Assembly: GCA_016699325.1 (NCBI GenBank)
Contig: CP064971.1
Coordinates: forward strand, 1,302,001 to 1,366,000
Source of the DNA: Methanolinea sp.
GTDB taxonomy: Archaea; Halobacteriota; Methanomicrobia; Methanomicrobiales; Methanospirillaceae
Reading direction: 5' to 3'
DNA: 64,000 nucleotides
Shown: positions 44,264 through 53,746 of the stretch, piece after piece
How the letters are laid out: every line of letters starts with the position of its first letter
How positions within the stretch are numbered: position 1 is the first letter of the stretch
Program-made: the position numbers and the translations under genes
The notes under the pieces: generated by a model
What the model saw: only the letters and a program-made list of their open reading frames with translations
Database searches by the model: none
What the model was told of the DNA's origin: nothing

Positions 44264-45091
44264 ATGGTAACAGAATCCTTTCGCTCAGCACTGGAACTGC
44301 TCCGCACTCCTGCAGCCTGGCTCCCGGGGATCGCCAGCGGGTTTTTCTGTGCATCCTTCATCTTTCTCCAGTTCTTCTCAGGCATCTTTATCGCCGAGCG
44401 GCTCTGGATACTGGAGATGCTGGTCTTTCCGTTCTTTGTTGCCGGGTTGATGCACCTGGTAAAGACCGGGGAGCGGTCACTATCAGCATTTATATCCGGG
44501 GGGACAGGAAAATATTTCCGGGTACTTCTCCCGTCGCTCATCATATTTTTTTGGCTGATCCTCACTCTGATCCTGCTGTTCATCCCGCTTGCCCTCCTCG
44601 GGGTTGCCGAGACCGCGTTCGTGTTCGTGGTGATGTCAACAAGTTTCACCGTGCTCCTTTTCACGTTCTTCTACGATGCCGCGGCAATTATCGAAGAACG
44701 GAAGGTCTTTGACGCGATCCGGAGGAGCGCAGAATTCGTCCTTCAGCAGACCCGGGCCTGCATGGTCTTCTACCTCATCGCGCTCGCTATCTTCTTTTCC
44801 GCGTTCTTCCTCACCCTGCTGGCATGGACCGCGGCGCTCTACGAGCGCCTCGAGCCCTTGGCAACTATGAGTGCCGTCGAGATACAATCGTTTTCCCCTT
44901 CACGGTTCAATGAACTCCTCGGATACAATGGTATCCTGGTCACCGCATTCCTCGCATTTATCGCTGTGACCATGGCTGTCTCCCTTATTTACAGCTTCAA
45001 GGCCTGTTTCTTCCGTGACCATGCCGGGACACCGACCGCCGTAACCCTCCAGGGAGAGTATGACGAGAAAGGACGCTGGTTCAAGTATTAA
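44264..45091 (+). CDS. Polytopic membrane protein of unknown function
   Basis: A 275-residue protein with about six predicted membrane segments, for example FCASFIFLQFFSGIFIAERL, LIIFFWLILTLILLFIPLAL and VFYLIALAIFFSAFFLTLLA. The N and C termini are hydrophilic. I see no transporter motif. It follows the pyruvate kinase-domain gene after 2 bases, so the two are likely cotranscribed, and its end overlaps the DUF92 gene on the other strand by 4 bases. Confidence 0.75.
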   Translation: MVTESFRSALELLRTPAAWLPGIASGFFCASFIFLQFFSGIFIAERLWILEMLVFPFFVAGLMHLVKTGERSLSAFISGGTGKYFRVLLPSLIIFFWLILTLILLFIPLALLGVAETAFVFVVMSTSFTVLLFTFFYDAAAIIEERKVFDAIRRSAEFVLQQTRACMVFYLIALAIFFSAFFLTLLAWTAALYERLEPLATMSAVEIQSFSPSRFNELLGYNGILVTAFLAFIAVTMAVSLIYSFKACFFRDHAGTPTAVTLQGEYDEKGRWFKY

Positions 45092-46356
45092 CCGGCAACC
45101 GGGAGGGAAAGGAGGAGTGCACAAAGCCCTCCTCCTGCTGTTGCGACAAAGTTAGTTCCGGCGTTTCCAATTACCCCCCGGTTCTCGAATACCGCCCCGA
45201 TTACGCTGTCGATGTTGGTTCCCAGGAATCCGCCAGCAGTCACTGCGGCAACAAACGCCATCGGGATCACCCCCATGATACAGGCAAGGAGGGACAGGAT
45301 AAGTGCGCCGAAGAAGGCAACGGTCTCGCCAAGAACTGTCACGCCGCCGTTCGTCCCGGGAGGCACCCGCGAGAAGTCGGTAATCAGGTAGGGCTCACCA
45401 GCGATGACGCCGATCTCGCTGGCAAGTGTATCTGCTGCGGCGGTTGCCACGCTACCAACAAACAGGGCGGCAAACAGGGGGTTGCCGGAGATCCCCCAGA
45501 GGACGGCGGAGGCCGCCGCCACAATCCCGTTCGAAAACACGTTGAGGTAACCCCGTGCCCCTCCTTTTGTCTGCTCGACGCCCATCAGCTCTTTCTCGTA
45601 AAACCGGTAGCGGGTGCTGACCGAGCCCATGATGAAGAAGGCAAGCATGACCAGGAACCACCTGATATCAGCGAAAACGATCAGGATCATCCCCACCAGC
45701 GCACCGGAGAAGAGACCGCTTACATCAGCAGTTTTGGTACGGTAGGAGAAGTACCCGAAGGCAAAGGCTACAATGACCGCGGCGGCAATCAGCATCATGT
45801 CCGCCTGGTAGTTCAGGTCGTATATCAGGCCCATGGTCATTGCAATCCCGAGCGCCTCGATCAGCAGGGCATCCTCCCGCTCCCTGACAATAGCTTTCAG
45901 GAGGAGGGCCACCACCACGCCGAACAGGATAACCAGCGGTACGTACTCTTCCAGGTAGACCATCACCAACAGGCACCCGATAAACGCTGAAACGCTGTAG
46001 GCAACGTAGGACTGGAGCCTGCCGGCCCCCCACCTGAAGGCCAGCTCTCCCGTGACCATGATGGTGAACGTGCAGGAAAAAACGAGAAGGGGGAGGAGGG
46101 AGAGCCCGTAAAGGATAGCGATGGGGACCAGGGCAAGGGCCAGGAACCTGGTCTTCTTTATGAGGAAAAGGAGCGATGAGAAGAGGAGGATCATGATGGA
46201 GAGAACCCAGGGGGGTTGGACAGCTGGAGCAATCAGTACAAACGAGAGGGCGAGTATGGCCGCAAGCCTGTCCCCGAGCTCGCTCGACATTTCCTGAATG
46301 GTTTGGCGGGAGGGCAGAAGAGGTTTATTGTGAAAAAGCCATCCTCCTGACGGCAT
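45088..46356 (-). CDS. DUF92 family polytopic membrane protein (phytol kinase-like)
   Basis: A 422-residue integral membrane protein of the DUF92 family, related to phytol and polyprenol kinases. About ten hydrophobic segments are visible. The conserved stretch FFIMGSVSTRYRFYEKELMG with VEQTKGGARGYLNVFSNG, and GSVATAAADTLASEIG followed by VPPGTNGGVTVLGE, are family signatures. It may phosphorylate isoprenoid alcohols in membrane-lipid synthesis; that is family-level inference. Start codon usage is uncertain at the far 5' end. Confidence 0.87.
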   Translation of the reverse strand: MPSGGWLFHNKPLLPSRQTIQEMSSELGDRLAAILALSFVLIAPAVQPPWVLSIMILLFSSLLFLIKKTRFLALALVPIAILYGLSLLPLLVFSCTFTIMVTGELAFRWGAGRLQSYVAYSVSAFIGCLLVMVYLEEYVPLVILFGVVVALLLKAIVREREDALLIEALGIAMTMGLIYDLNYQADMMLIAAAVIVAFAFGYFSYRTKTADVSGLFSGALVGMILIVFADIRWFLVMLAFFIMGSVSTRYRFYEKELMGVEQTKGGARGYLNVFSNGIVAAASAVLWGISGNPLFAALFVGSVATAAADTLASEIGVIAGEPYLITDFSRVPPGTNGGVTVLGETVAFFGALILSLLACIMGVIPMAFVAAVTAGGFLGTNIDSVIGAVFENRGVIGNAGTNFVATAGGGLCALLLSLPVAG

Positions 46357-46408
46357 TCAAGCCCGGTCACGCGCGACACAGATGGTACCAGTCCTCCGTT
46401 GTTCGAAC

Positions 46409-46418
46409 ACTATATTTC
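46409..46418 (+). promoter_or_regulatory. TATA-box promoter of valS
   Basis: The box actatattt lies 25-33 bases before the ATG at 46442, which suggests a leaderless or very short-leader valS transcript. Confidence 0.5.
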
Positions 46419-46441
46419 TTACCAGCACAAATATGTGAAAA

Positions 46442-49036
46442 ATGTCTCTCCCACAGGATCTCCCGAAGACCTACGATTTCAGTGAAGTGGAGCGCCGCTG
46501 GCAGGGAATCTGGCGGGATGAAGATAACTTTTTTAACCGGTCATCGGATCGTCCCCAGTTCGTGATCGACACTCCTCCCCCCTACCCTACCGGGAACTTC
46601 CATATCGGCAATGCCTTCAACTGGTGCTACATCGATTTCATTGCCCGCTACCGGAGGATGCAGGGATACAATGTGATGTTTCCCCAGGGGTGGGACTGCC
46701 ACGGTCTGCCGACCGAGGTGAAGGTGGAGGAGATCCACGGCATTACCAAGAACGATGTTCCCCGCGAAGAATTCCGGAAAATGTGCCGGGATCTCACGCT
46801 GAAGAATATCGAGAAGATGCGCCAAACCCTCCGCAGGCTCGGATTTTCTGTGGACTGGAGCAACGAGTATATCACGATGCTCCCGGAGTACTACAGCAAG
46901 ACCCAGCTCTCGTTTCTCAGGATGCTTGCCGATGGCTATATCTACCAGAGCGAACACCCGGTCAACTTCTGCACCCGGTGCGAAACGGCAATCGCGTTTG
47001 CCGAGGTAGCCTACGAGCCGAGGGAGACGCGGCTCAACTACTTCGATTTTGACGGCGTGGAGATCGCTACCACCCGCCCGGAACTGCTCGCTGCCTGCGT
47101 TGCCGTCGCTGTTCATCCTGACGATGAACGATACATAAGTCTCCGCGGCCGTCGTCTGACCGTCCCGATCTTCGGGCACGAGGTACCTGTCATTGCAGAT
47201 TGTGCAGTCGATCCCGCGTTCGGTTCGGGAGCAGTGATGATCTGTACCTTTGGCGACAAGCAGGATGTCCACTGGTGGAAACAGCACAATCTGGACCTCC
47301 GTAAGGCAATCGATCGGCAGGGGAAAATGACCGGTGTGGCCGGGAAATACCAGGGCATGAAATCTGGAGAGTGCCGGGATGCCATCCTCGCCGATATGAA
47401 AGAGAGAGGAATCCTGCTGCAACAGGAACCGCTCGAGCAACGGGTCGGAACCTGCTGGCGGTGCAAGACCCCGCTCGAGATCATGAGTGAGCGGCAATGG
47501 TTCGTGAAGATCATTCCGGATGAGATCATGTCGGCCGCACAGCAGGTCCGGTGGACCCCGGAACATATGTTTCTCCGGATAGAGAACTGGATCAACCAGA
47601 TGGAATGGGACTGGTGTATCTCCCGCCAGCGTATCTTTGCCACGCCGATCCCGGTATGGTTCTGCGCGACATGCGGAGCGATGGTTCTCCCTGACGAGGA
47701 AGACCTTCCCATCGACCCGACAGTCTCCCGGCCCGCAAAACCCTGCAGCACCTGCGGGTCGTCCGAGTTTATCGGGGAGGAAGACGTGCTCGATACCTGG
47801 ATGGACTCCTCCATCTCGGTCCTGAATGTTACAGGGTGGAACGGAACATCCGTCCCCGAGATCTTCCCGGCGCAGCTACGGCCCCAGGGGCATGATATCA
47901 TCCGGACCTGGGCGTTTTATACCATCCTCCGCTCCATGGCCTTGACCGGTTCCAGACCCTGGGACGAGATCCTGATCAACGGCATGGTGCTCGGAGAAGA
48001 TGGGTTCAAGATGAGCAAAAGCCGGGGAAACATCATCTCGCCTGAAGAGATTGTCGAGCAGCACGGGTCGGACGCCTTCCGCCAGTGGGCTGCGGCCGGC
48101 GCCACGACCGGCTCGGACATCATGTTCAACTGGAACGATGTGGTTGCCGCATCGCGTTTCCAGACCAAGCTCTGGAACATCGCCCGCTTTGTCCTGCTCC
48201 AGATCGGGAAACACTCATTCGACCGCACGACCACACCGGGACCACTCGCCGACCGGTGGCTCCTATCCCGGCTCACGGAGATGACGACCGAGGTCACAGA
48301 GGCCATGGAGCTCTACCAGTTCGACCGGGCGCTGAAGGCCATCCGGGAATTTTCATGGAACGTTCTTGCCGACAACTACATCGAGCTTGTGAAAGGGCGG
48401 CTCTACTCGGACGACCCCGGACGGGACAGCGCCTGCCGTGTGCTCTGGGAAACCCTGGATACCCTATGCCGGCTCATGGCACCATTCGCCCCCCATTTCT
48501 CCGAAGAGGTCTCGTTCTATCTCGGGGAGGGGAGCGTGCACAAAAAAACATGGCCAGTACCCGGACCCGTAGACCAGGAAGCTCGTGCAAACGGCGACCT
48601 GCTGAGCAGCCTGGTGGCGGCAGTACGCAACTACAAGCATGAGCACGGACTGGCACTGAACGCCCCCATGGGCCAGATCACCATCTTCACCTCCCGTATC
48701 TCCGATGACTCAGGGGATATGGCCCGGGCACTGAACGGCCCGGTAACATGGGAGCACGACCGGTCGATACTGGAGAAGAAACCGGGGCCGGTGCAGTTCA
48801 ACATGGCCGTGATCGGCCCGGCTCTCCGCAGGGATGCAAAAACCTTCATGGATGCTGTCCGGGCCCTCCCCCATAAGCGGTTGATTGCCCCGCCGGTCGC
48901 AATTAATGCCGGAGGAAAAGAAATCGCCGTCCCGGAAGGTGCATTCACGCTCACCTACAACTACCTGATCGGAGGAGAGGAGGTAGACATTATTACCGTC
49001 GATGATGTGATCGTGACGATCCGGAAAAATCCCTGA
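46442..49036 (+). CDS. valS: Valyl-tRNA synthetase
   Basis: Valyl-tRNA synthetase, a class I enzyme of 864 residues. The HIGH-type motif is [13 protein letters not shown] (about 45-57) and the KMSKS loop is [10 protein letters not shown] (about 520). An editing (CP1) domain lies between. Zinc-binding cysteines appear at CTRCE, CWRCK, CATCG and CSTCG. The C-terminal anticodon-binding domain is present, but the end lacks the long coiled-coil arm of bacterial ValS, as is usual in archaea. The 3' end overlaps tmk on the other strand by 44 bases. Confidence 0.95.
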   Translation: MSLPQDLPKTYDFSEVERRWQGIWRDEDNFFNRSSDRPQFVIDTPPPYPTGNFHIGNAFNWCYIDFIARYRRMQGYNVMFPQGWDCHGLPTEVKVEEIHGITKNDVPREEFRKMCRDLTLKNIEKMRQTLRRLGFSVDWSNEYITMLPEYYSKTQLSFLRMLADGYIYQSEHPVNFCTRCETAIAFAEVAYEPRETRLNYFDFDGVEIATTRPELLAACVAVAVHPDDERYISLRGRRLTVPIFGHEVPVIADCAVDPAFGSGAVMICTFGDKQDVHWWKQHNLDLRKAIDRQGKMTGVAGKYQGMKSGECRDAILADMKERGILLQQEPLEQRVGTCWRCKTPLEIMSERQWFVKIIPDEIMSAAQQVRWTPEHMFLRIENWINQMEWDWCISRQRIFATPIPVWFCATCGAMVLPDEEDLPIDPTVSRPAKPCSTCGSSEFIGEEDVLDTWMDSSISVLNVTGWNGTSVPEIFPAQLRPQGHDIIRTWAFYTILRSMALTGSRPWDEILINGMVLGEDGFKMSKSRGNIISPEEIVEQHGSDAFRQWAAAGATTGSDIMFNWNDVVAASRFQTKLWNIARFVLLQIGKHSFDRTTTPGPLADRWLLSRLTEMTTEVTEAMELYQFDRALKAIREFSWNVLADNYIELVKGRLYSDDPGRDSACRVLWETLDTLCRLMAPFAPHFSEEVSFYLGEGSVHKKTWPVPGPVDQEARANGDLLSSLVAAVRNYKHEHGLALNAPMGQITIFTSRISDDSGDMARALNGPVTWEHDRSILEKKPGPVQFNMAVIGPALRRDAKTFMDAVRALPHKRLIAPPVAINAGGKEIAVPEGAFTLTYNYLIGGEEVDIITVDDVIVTIRKNP

Positions 49037-49613
49037 TGCTCCCTGTAACGAACTCTGCGATCTCCTCTTCATTTTTCAGGCCATCGACCAGTACAAAACG
49101 CGAGGGTTCTTCTGCCGCCAGGGAGAGGTAATTCTCCTGAACACGGGCGAGGAATCCTGCTTCCTCGAAGTGTTCCCGGGTCCGTCCGTCCCCCATGCGG
49201 GAGAGGGCAACCCCGACTGGGAGCACAATCAGGAACGTTAGATCCGGGGGAATGGTCCACCCGTTGTGGACGGCCCGGAGCCATGCCAGCGGTTCATCGA
49301 TGATTCCCTCGAGCATAACCTGCTGGTAGGCATAACGGCTGTCCGAGTACCGGTCTGATATGACCAGCATTCCGGCCGAGAGGGCCGGCCGGATAACCGT
49401 GGTGATATGGGCGGCATGGTCTGCGACAAACAGGAGCGCCTCGGTGACAGGGTCAACTTCGTCAGCAATTGCCCGGCGGACCGCATCCCCCACCCAGGTC
49501 GAACCCGGTTCCCGGGTGATAACAGGACATTCATCTTCAAGCAACCGAGCAAGCGATGAGACCAGCGAGCTCTTGCCGCTCCCGTCAATACCCTCGATGG
49601 TAATCAGGACCAT
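48993..49613 (-). CDS. tmk: Thymidylate kinase
   Basis: Thymidylate kinase, 206 residues, which phosphorylates dTMP to dTDP. The P-loop is [16 protein letters not shown] (residues 5-20), the [11 protein letters not shown] motif contains the catalytic and base-contact residues (about 91-101), and TREPGST binds the thymidine. Length and order are standard. Its 3' end overlaps valS for 44 bases; its start overlaps the HisA-like gene by 10 bases. Confidence 0.93.
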   Translation of the reverse strand: MVLITIEGIDGSGKSSLVSSLARLLEDECPVITREPGSTWVGDAVRRAIADEVDPVTEALLFVADHAAHITTVIRPALSAGMLVISDRYSDSRYAYQQVMLEGIIDEPLAWLRAVHNGWTIPPDLTFLIVLPVGVALSRMGDGRTREHFEEAGFLARVQENYLSLAAEEPSRFVLVDGLKNEEEIAEFVTGSIRDFSGSSRSHHRR

Positions 49614-50275
49614 GATCCCCTCCGTACGGCATCGAGGGGAATAAGCCCCCGGTGCACTGCTGTCGCCACCACCGCACCATCGAATCCTTCCGTGAAGAGG
49701 AGATCGAGGTCAGGCTCGCCAGCAATACCTCCTCCGAACATCAGGTACCCCGGATAGGCGGCACGGTATTTTGCGAGCGGTGCTGCAGAGAGTCCTTCCT
49801 CGGTCCCGACCGCCCCCAGATCGAGGATCAGGCATCCATCGAGCGGGAGGTCTGCAACTTCGCGGAGGACATCGCAGGGGTCCCGGCCATGGGGTATGAC
49901 GCAGCCGTTCCGGACATCGAGAGAGAGTATCCCGGAACGATACCGGGAGAGATCAGCCCCTGCGGTTTCAGTCCCGATGACATTTACGATGTTTTCGCCC
50001 GGGAGGAGGTCATCGGGAGCCCTGCACCCCCGGTCGACGTAGCATCGTTGCACCATCCTGGCACTGCCCCGGACCTCCTGGTCATGGGATCCGGTTCCCG
50101 CGATCCTGTCCAGATCTGCAATATAGAGCAAGGCCGGCCGGACGATGCCGAGGTAGGAGACAGGGTGTGCATTGGGAGAGATGCCCCATGTCAGAGGGCG
50201 ATAGGTCCTGCGCTGCCCCCGTTTTCCGTGGACAACAAGTCCCCCTTTCAGGTCCATTGCCAGAACCAAATCCAT
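49604..50275 (-). CDS. HisA/HisF-like TIM-barrel protein
   Basis: A 223-residue beta/alpha barrel related to HisA (the histidine pathway ProFAR isomerase). Half-barrel marks are MDLVLAMDLKGGLVVHGKRG at the start, YIADLDRIAG, LILDLGAVGTEEG and MFGGGIAGEPDL in the second half. HisA's paired catalytic aspartates are only partly matched (AMDLKGG and LDLGAVG), so a different substrate is likely. It faces mfnB across 42 bases, and the tmk gene overlaps its end. A role in coenzyme synthesis is a guess from position. Confidence 0.8.
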   Translation of the reverse strand: MDLVLAMDLKGGLVVHGKRGQRRTYRPLTWGISPNAHPVSYLGIVRPALLYIADLDRIAGTGSHDQEVRGSARMVQRCYVDRGCRAPDDLLPGENIVNVIGTETAGADLSRYRSGILSLDVRNGCVIPHGRDPCDVLREVADLPLDGCLILDLGAVGTEEGLSAAPLAKYRAAYPGYLMFGGGIAGEPDLDLLFTEGFDGAVVATAVHRGLIPLDAVRRGSWS

Positions 50276-50317
50276 TGTAAGCGTAATCACTATTAGTCTG
50301 AACAATCATTAAATCCT

Positions 50318-51004
50318 ATGCGATTGCTGGTCAGCCCGAGGGATATTGAAGAGGCGAAGCGATCACTTGCCGCCGATATCATCGATGTGAAGCGCCCTGC
50401 CGAGGGCTCTCTTGGAGCCAATTTTCCCTGGATAATCCGCGCGATTGCGGAACTTTCCCCCAAGCCGGTCAGTGCCGCTATAGGGGATTTTGGTTTTAAG
50501 CCCGGGGGAGCTTCACTTACCGCATACGGGGCTGCACATGCCGGTGCCGATTTTGTTAAGGTGGGCCTGATGTTCGACGGAACCGAACGGGCCAGCGAGT
50601 TCATCAATGCCGTGGTCAGGGCAGTGAAGGAGGAGTTCCCGGAGAAGAGTGTGGTCATCGCCTCCTATTCCGACTATGAGCGGCTGGGAACGATCTCACC
50701 CTTTGCCATGGCCCCACTCGCGGCATCCGCAGGGGCGGATGTCGCCATGGTAGATACCGGGGTTAAAGACGGGAGAAGTACGTTTGAGTTCATGAGCGAG
50801 GAGTCGCTGTCCAAATTCACGGAGATGAACCGCGATGCCGGGCTGATGACTGCAGTAGCAGGGTCACTTGGGTTTGAACACCTGCCTGCCCTGAAACGGA
50901 TCGATCCCGATATCATTGGCGTGCGGAGCATGGTCTGTGGTGGTAACCGTGACTCCTCAATCCGGGAAGATCTTGTCGACCGGCTCGCAAGGATGGTAGG
51001 GTGA
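50318..51004 (+). CDS. mfnB: (5-formylfuran-3-yl)methyl phosphate synthase MfnB
   Basis: MfnB, 228 residues, a TIM-barrel enzyme that condenses two glyceraldehyde-3-phosphate molecules to the furan precursor of methanofuran, the C1 carrier in CO2 reduction to methane. The start MRLLVSPRDIEEAKRSL, IIDVKRPAEGSLGANFPW with its catalytic lysine, VSAAIGDFGFKPG and DTGVKDGRSTFEF are family signatures. The barrel is complete. It is followed by guaB after 3 bases. Confidence 0.94.
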   Translation: MRLLVSPRDIEEAKRSLAADIIDVKRPAEGSLGANFPWIIRAIAELSPKPVSAAIGDFGFKPGGASLTAYGAAHAGADFVKVGLMFDGTERASEFINAVVRAVKEEFPEKSVVIASYSDYERLGTISPFAMAPLAASAGADVAMVDTGVKDGRSTFEFMSEESLSKFTEMNRDAGLMTAVAGSLGFEHLPALKRIDPDIIGVRSMVCGGNRDSSIREDLVDRLARMVG

Positions 51005-51007
51005 CCT

Positions 51008-52474
51008 ATGTTTCGTGAGAAACTTCAGGTCCCGGTTGCCCTCACCTTTGACGACGTGCTCCTCGTGCCTGCAGAATCATACATTGAACCGAACGAGACC
51101 GATATCAGGAGCCGCTTTTCAAGGAACATTCCCCTCAACATCCCGCTGGTATCCTCTGCAATGGACACGGTGACTGAGTCCTCCATGGCCATTGCCCTTG
51201 CCAGGGAAGGGGGAATCGGGGTCCTTCACCGGAATATGACGGCCGACCAGGAGGCTGCAGCGATCCGGATGGTCAAGCAGGCCGAGGAACTGATCGAGCG
51301 TCAGGTGGTATCCGTTGACCCGGACACCAGCGTTGCCGATGTCGAGCGGCTCATGAACGAGCATCGGATTGGTGGCGTCCCGGTCCTCGAAGAGGGCATG
51401 GTGGTGGGAATCGTCAGCCGCCGGGACGTGCGGGGAATCGCCCGTCGGCGCGGTAGCGAGAGTATCCGGACGATCATGACCAGGGAGCCCATTACCGCAA
51501 CCGAGGATATCTCTCCTGATGAAGCCCTTGAGGTCATGTACACCAACAAGGTCGAACGGCTCCCGGTCCTGGACCACGAAGGGAGGCTGGTCGGAATCAT
51601 CACCATGCAGGACGTGCTTGAGAAACGCCAGTACCCTAGCGCCAGCCGCGACCGGAGCCGGAGACTGAGGGTGGCAGCCGCGGTTGGCCCCTTTGACTTC
51701 GAGCGGGCCATGTTGCTTGACGAGGCCGGGGCAGACGCCCTGGTAGTCGACTGCGCCCACGGCCATAACATGAACGTTGTTGCTGCCGTCAGGAACATTA
51801 AGGGGAGTGCACGTGCCGATATCGTCGCGGGCAACATCGCCACCGCACAGGCCGCTACCGACCTTATGGACACTGTCGATGGCCTCAAGGTGGGGATCGG
51901 TCCGGGTTCCATCTGCACCACCCGGATCGTGGCCGGGGTAGGCGTCCCCCAGATCACCGCTATTGCCAGTGTTGCCGATACGGTAAAGGGCTCGGAAATT
52001 CCGGTCATCGCTGACGGCGGGGTCCGGTTCTCGGGCGATGTGGCCAAAGCCATTGCTGCCGGCGCCGACTGCGTGATGATGGGGAGCCTGTTTGCCGGGA
52101 CCGATGAGTCCCCTGGTCGGGTCATCACCATGAAAGGAAGGCGCTATAAACAGTACCGCGGTATGGGGTCCCTGGGAGTCATGAGTGGCGGGTTATCGAC
52201 TGACCGCTACTTCCAGAAGAAGGAGATCGGGGCAACCAAGTTTGTCCCCGAGGGCGTAGAGGGCGTCACTCCCTACGTGGGCACCGTATCCGAGGTTATC
52301 TACCAGTTATGTGGAGGACTCAAATCCGCCATGGGATACACCGGTTCACGCACCATTCCCGAGATGCATGAAAAAGCCGCGTTCGTCATGATCACTGCTG
52401 CAGGGCGGATCGAGAGTCATCCTCATAACATCCTGATCACTGACGAAGCGCCCAATTACCGGCTCTCGGAATAA
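51008..52474 (+). CDS. guaB: IMP dehydrogenase GuaB
   Basis: IMP dehydrogenase, 488 residues, catalysing the first committed step to GMP. The catalytic domain begins [15 protein letters not shown]; the CBS pair is at about 95-205 ([20 protein letters not shown]). The active-site cysteine loop is [16 protein letters not shown], with the flap region [10 protein letters not shown]. It lies 3 bases after mfnB and ends before a T-run, so the two may share a transcript. Confidence 0.96.
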   Translation: MFREKLQVPVALTFDDVLLVPAESYIEPNETDIRSRFSRNIPLNIPLVSSAMDTVTESSMAIALAREGGIGVLHRNMTADQEAAAIRMVKQAEELIERQVVSVDPDTSVADVERLMNEHRIGGVPVLEEGMVVGIVSRRDVRGIARRRGSESIRTIMTREPITATEDISPDEALEVMYTNKVERLPVLDHEGRLVGIITMQDVLEKRQYPSASRDRSRRLRVAAAVGPFDFERAMLLDEAGADALVVDCAHGHNMNVVAAVRNIKGSARADIVAGNIATAQAATDLMDTVDGLKVGIGPGSICTTRIVAGVGVPQITAIASVADTVKGSEIPVIADGGVRFSGDVAKAIAAGADCVMMGSLFAGTDESPGRVITMKGRRYKQYRGMGSLGVMSGGLSTDRYFQKKEIGATKFVPEGVEGVTPYVGTVSEVIYQLCGGLKSAMGYTGSRTIPEMHEKAAFVMITAAGRIESHPHNILITDEAPNYRLSE

Positions 52475-52476
52475 CC

Positions 52477-52483
52477 TTTTTTT
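52477..52483 (+). terminator. Poly-T terminator after guaB
   Basis: A run of seven T directly follows the guaB stop codon. Confidence 0.4.
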
Positions 52484-52675
52484 CAGGTATAACGCCTCTG
52501 CGATACAGTTCCATGAACACCTGCAGGAACCGTGGGCGGTTTTCCTACACCCACTCTGCTGCCTGTCCAGGCATGAACGCCGGTTCTCGGCACGCTGGTG
52601 CATCGCTGGCGGGTATTTCGGGAGAGGGCCCTCGCCGGATTCATCCGTGCACGATGGTTCCTCAAACCATATGTC

Positions 52676-52686
52676 CATATATAGTA
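52676..52686 (+). promoter_or_regulatory. TATA-box promoter of the ArsR-Hsp20-like operon
   Basis: The box catatatagta lies 26-36 bases before the ATG at 52712, giving a leaderless or short-leader transcript. The preceding 190 bases to the guaB terminator hold no gene I can see. Confidence 0.6.
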
Positions 52687-52711
52687 AGAACCCTAACATA
52701 AAGTAATTAAC

Positions 52712-53332
52712 ATGCTGGATCAGGCAGAAGTCGCCCGCATTCTTGACATCCTCGGGAACAGGAACCGCAGGCGCATAATCGAGCTGTTGCGTCAGAAGCC
52801 CTGTTTTGTAACCGAGATCTCGGACCGCCTGATGCTCTCGCCCAAAGCGGTGATCGAACACCTCCAGCTGATGGAACGCGAGGATATACTCTCCTTTCGT
52901 CTCGATGAACGGCGCCGGAAATACTACTTCCTGGCCAATGACATAAGCGTTGTCGTCAACCTCACCAGGAAAGAAGACGCTCGTGGTGGTCTTGCTGACC
53001 GCGATATCAGGTTCCGGCAGACACTTGCCACCCTGAGAAGGCTGGTAGATGCCCGCGAAGAGACGAGCGAGAACCTTCGGACCATCGAAAAGAATATCGA
53101 TTTACAGATCCGGGATGTCGTCCAGTACGGGAGAGACCTGCTCGATTCCGACGATGAAATCAACCTCCTGATCGCGCTTGCCCATTGCGATCTGACTGCA
53201 CCGGAGCTCGCCGAACTGACCGGCCTGCCCGAGCAGGCCTTATCCGTGGGGTTGAAGAACCTTACCATGAAACGGTTCGTGAAGATGGACGGCCGGACAT
53301 TCCGGCTGAGGGGGCCCAATGGCACAGAGTAA
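52712..53332 (+). CDS. ArsR-family winged-helix transcriptional regulator
   Basis: A 206-residue regulator with an N-terminal ArsR-type winged helix-turn-helix (LDILGNRNRRRIIELLRQKP, TEISDRLMLSPKAVIEHLQL). The central helical region follows (residues 105-150), and a second HTH-like segment near the C terminus (LTAPELAELTGLPEQALSVGL). No metal-binding cysteine box is seen, so it is unlikely to be a metal sensor. It overlaps the downstream small Hsp20-like gene by 14 bases. In archaea similar gene pairs respond to stress; that is inference here. Confidence 0.87.
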   Translation: MLDQAEVARILDILGNRNRRRIIELLRQKPCFVTEISDRLMLSPKAVIEHLQLMEREDILSFRLDERRRKYYFLANDISVVVNLTRKEDARGGLADRDIRFRQTLATLRRLVDAREETSENLRTIEKNIDLQIRDVVQYGRDLLDSDDEINLLIALAHCDLTAPELAELTGLPEQALSVGLKNLTMKRFVKMDGRTFRLRGPNGTE

Positions 53333-53732
53333 CCCGTACGATGACTTCCTGAAAAACCTCGCCCGCATGGTAGAGGATATGATCAGGAACATGCCCGAGA
53401 ACGAAGGTACCCATTTCATCGGGTATACCATCATTGCCGGAAGCCCGGGAGACCTCCCCCGGATTATCCCCATGGGCACTCAGGCCGAAGATATCCAGTT
53501 CGAGGTTATCCAGGACGAAACCCATATCTTTGTGACCGGGAGACTCCCGCCCCAGTCGAAATCGGCTGCCTACGCGGATATATCGACCGATTCCGTGACT
53601 ATTGTGGTCGGTGAGAAAAAGGCAACCATCCCCCTCGATTCGCCGATCGATATCATTCACAGTTTCTACCAGGTCAGGCACGGGGTCATCGACATCGTGC
53701 TGAAAAAGAAGAAGAAATCCTCGATCGGTTAA
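53319..53732 (+). CDS. Small Hsp20/CS-domain-like protein
   Basis: A 137-residue protein with a beta-sandwich of the Hsp20/CS type: IQFEVIQDETHIFVTGRLPP, YADISTDSVTIVVGEKKATI and a basic tail VLKKKKKSSIG. The N-terminal part (NPYDDFLKNLARMVEDMIRN) is helical. It is shorter and more divergent than the Hsp20 at 38413-38883. Cotranscription with the ArsR-type regulator suggests the regulator may act on it or be sensed through it. Confidence 0.75.
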   Translation: MAQSNPYDDFLKNLARMVEDMIRNMPENEGTHFIGYTIIAGSPGDLPRIIPMGTQAEDIQFEVIQDETHIFVTGRLPPQSKSAAYADISTDSVTIVVGEKKATIPLDSPIDIIHSFYQVRHGVIDIVLKKKKKSSIG

Positions 53733-53746
53733 GGCGCCTGATCCGA

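Noticed and set aside
46541..47566. A 341-codon open frame on the minus strand opposite valS
   Set aside because: It lies wholly opposite a complete valyl-tRNA synthetase with all class I motifs. Its translation is rich in His, Gly and Arg and shows no family pattern; it is a by-product of high GC content.
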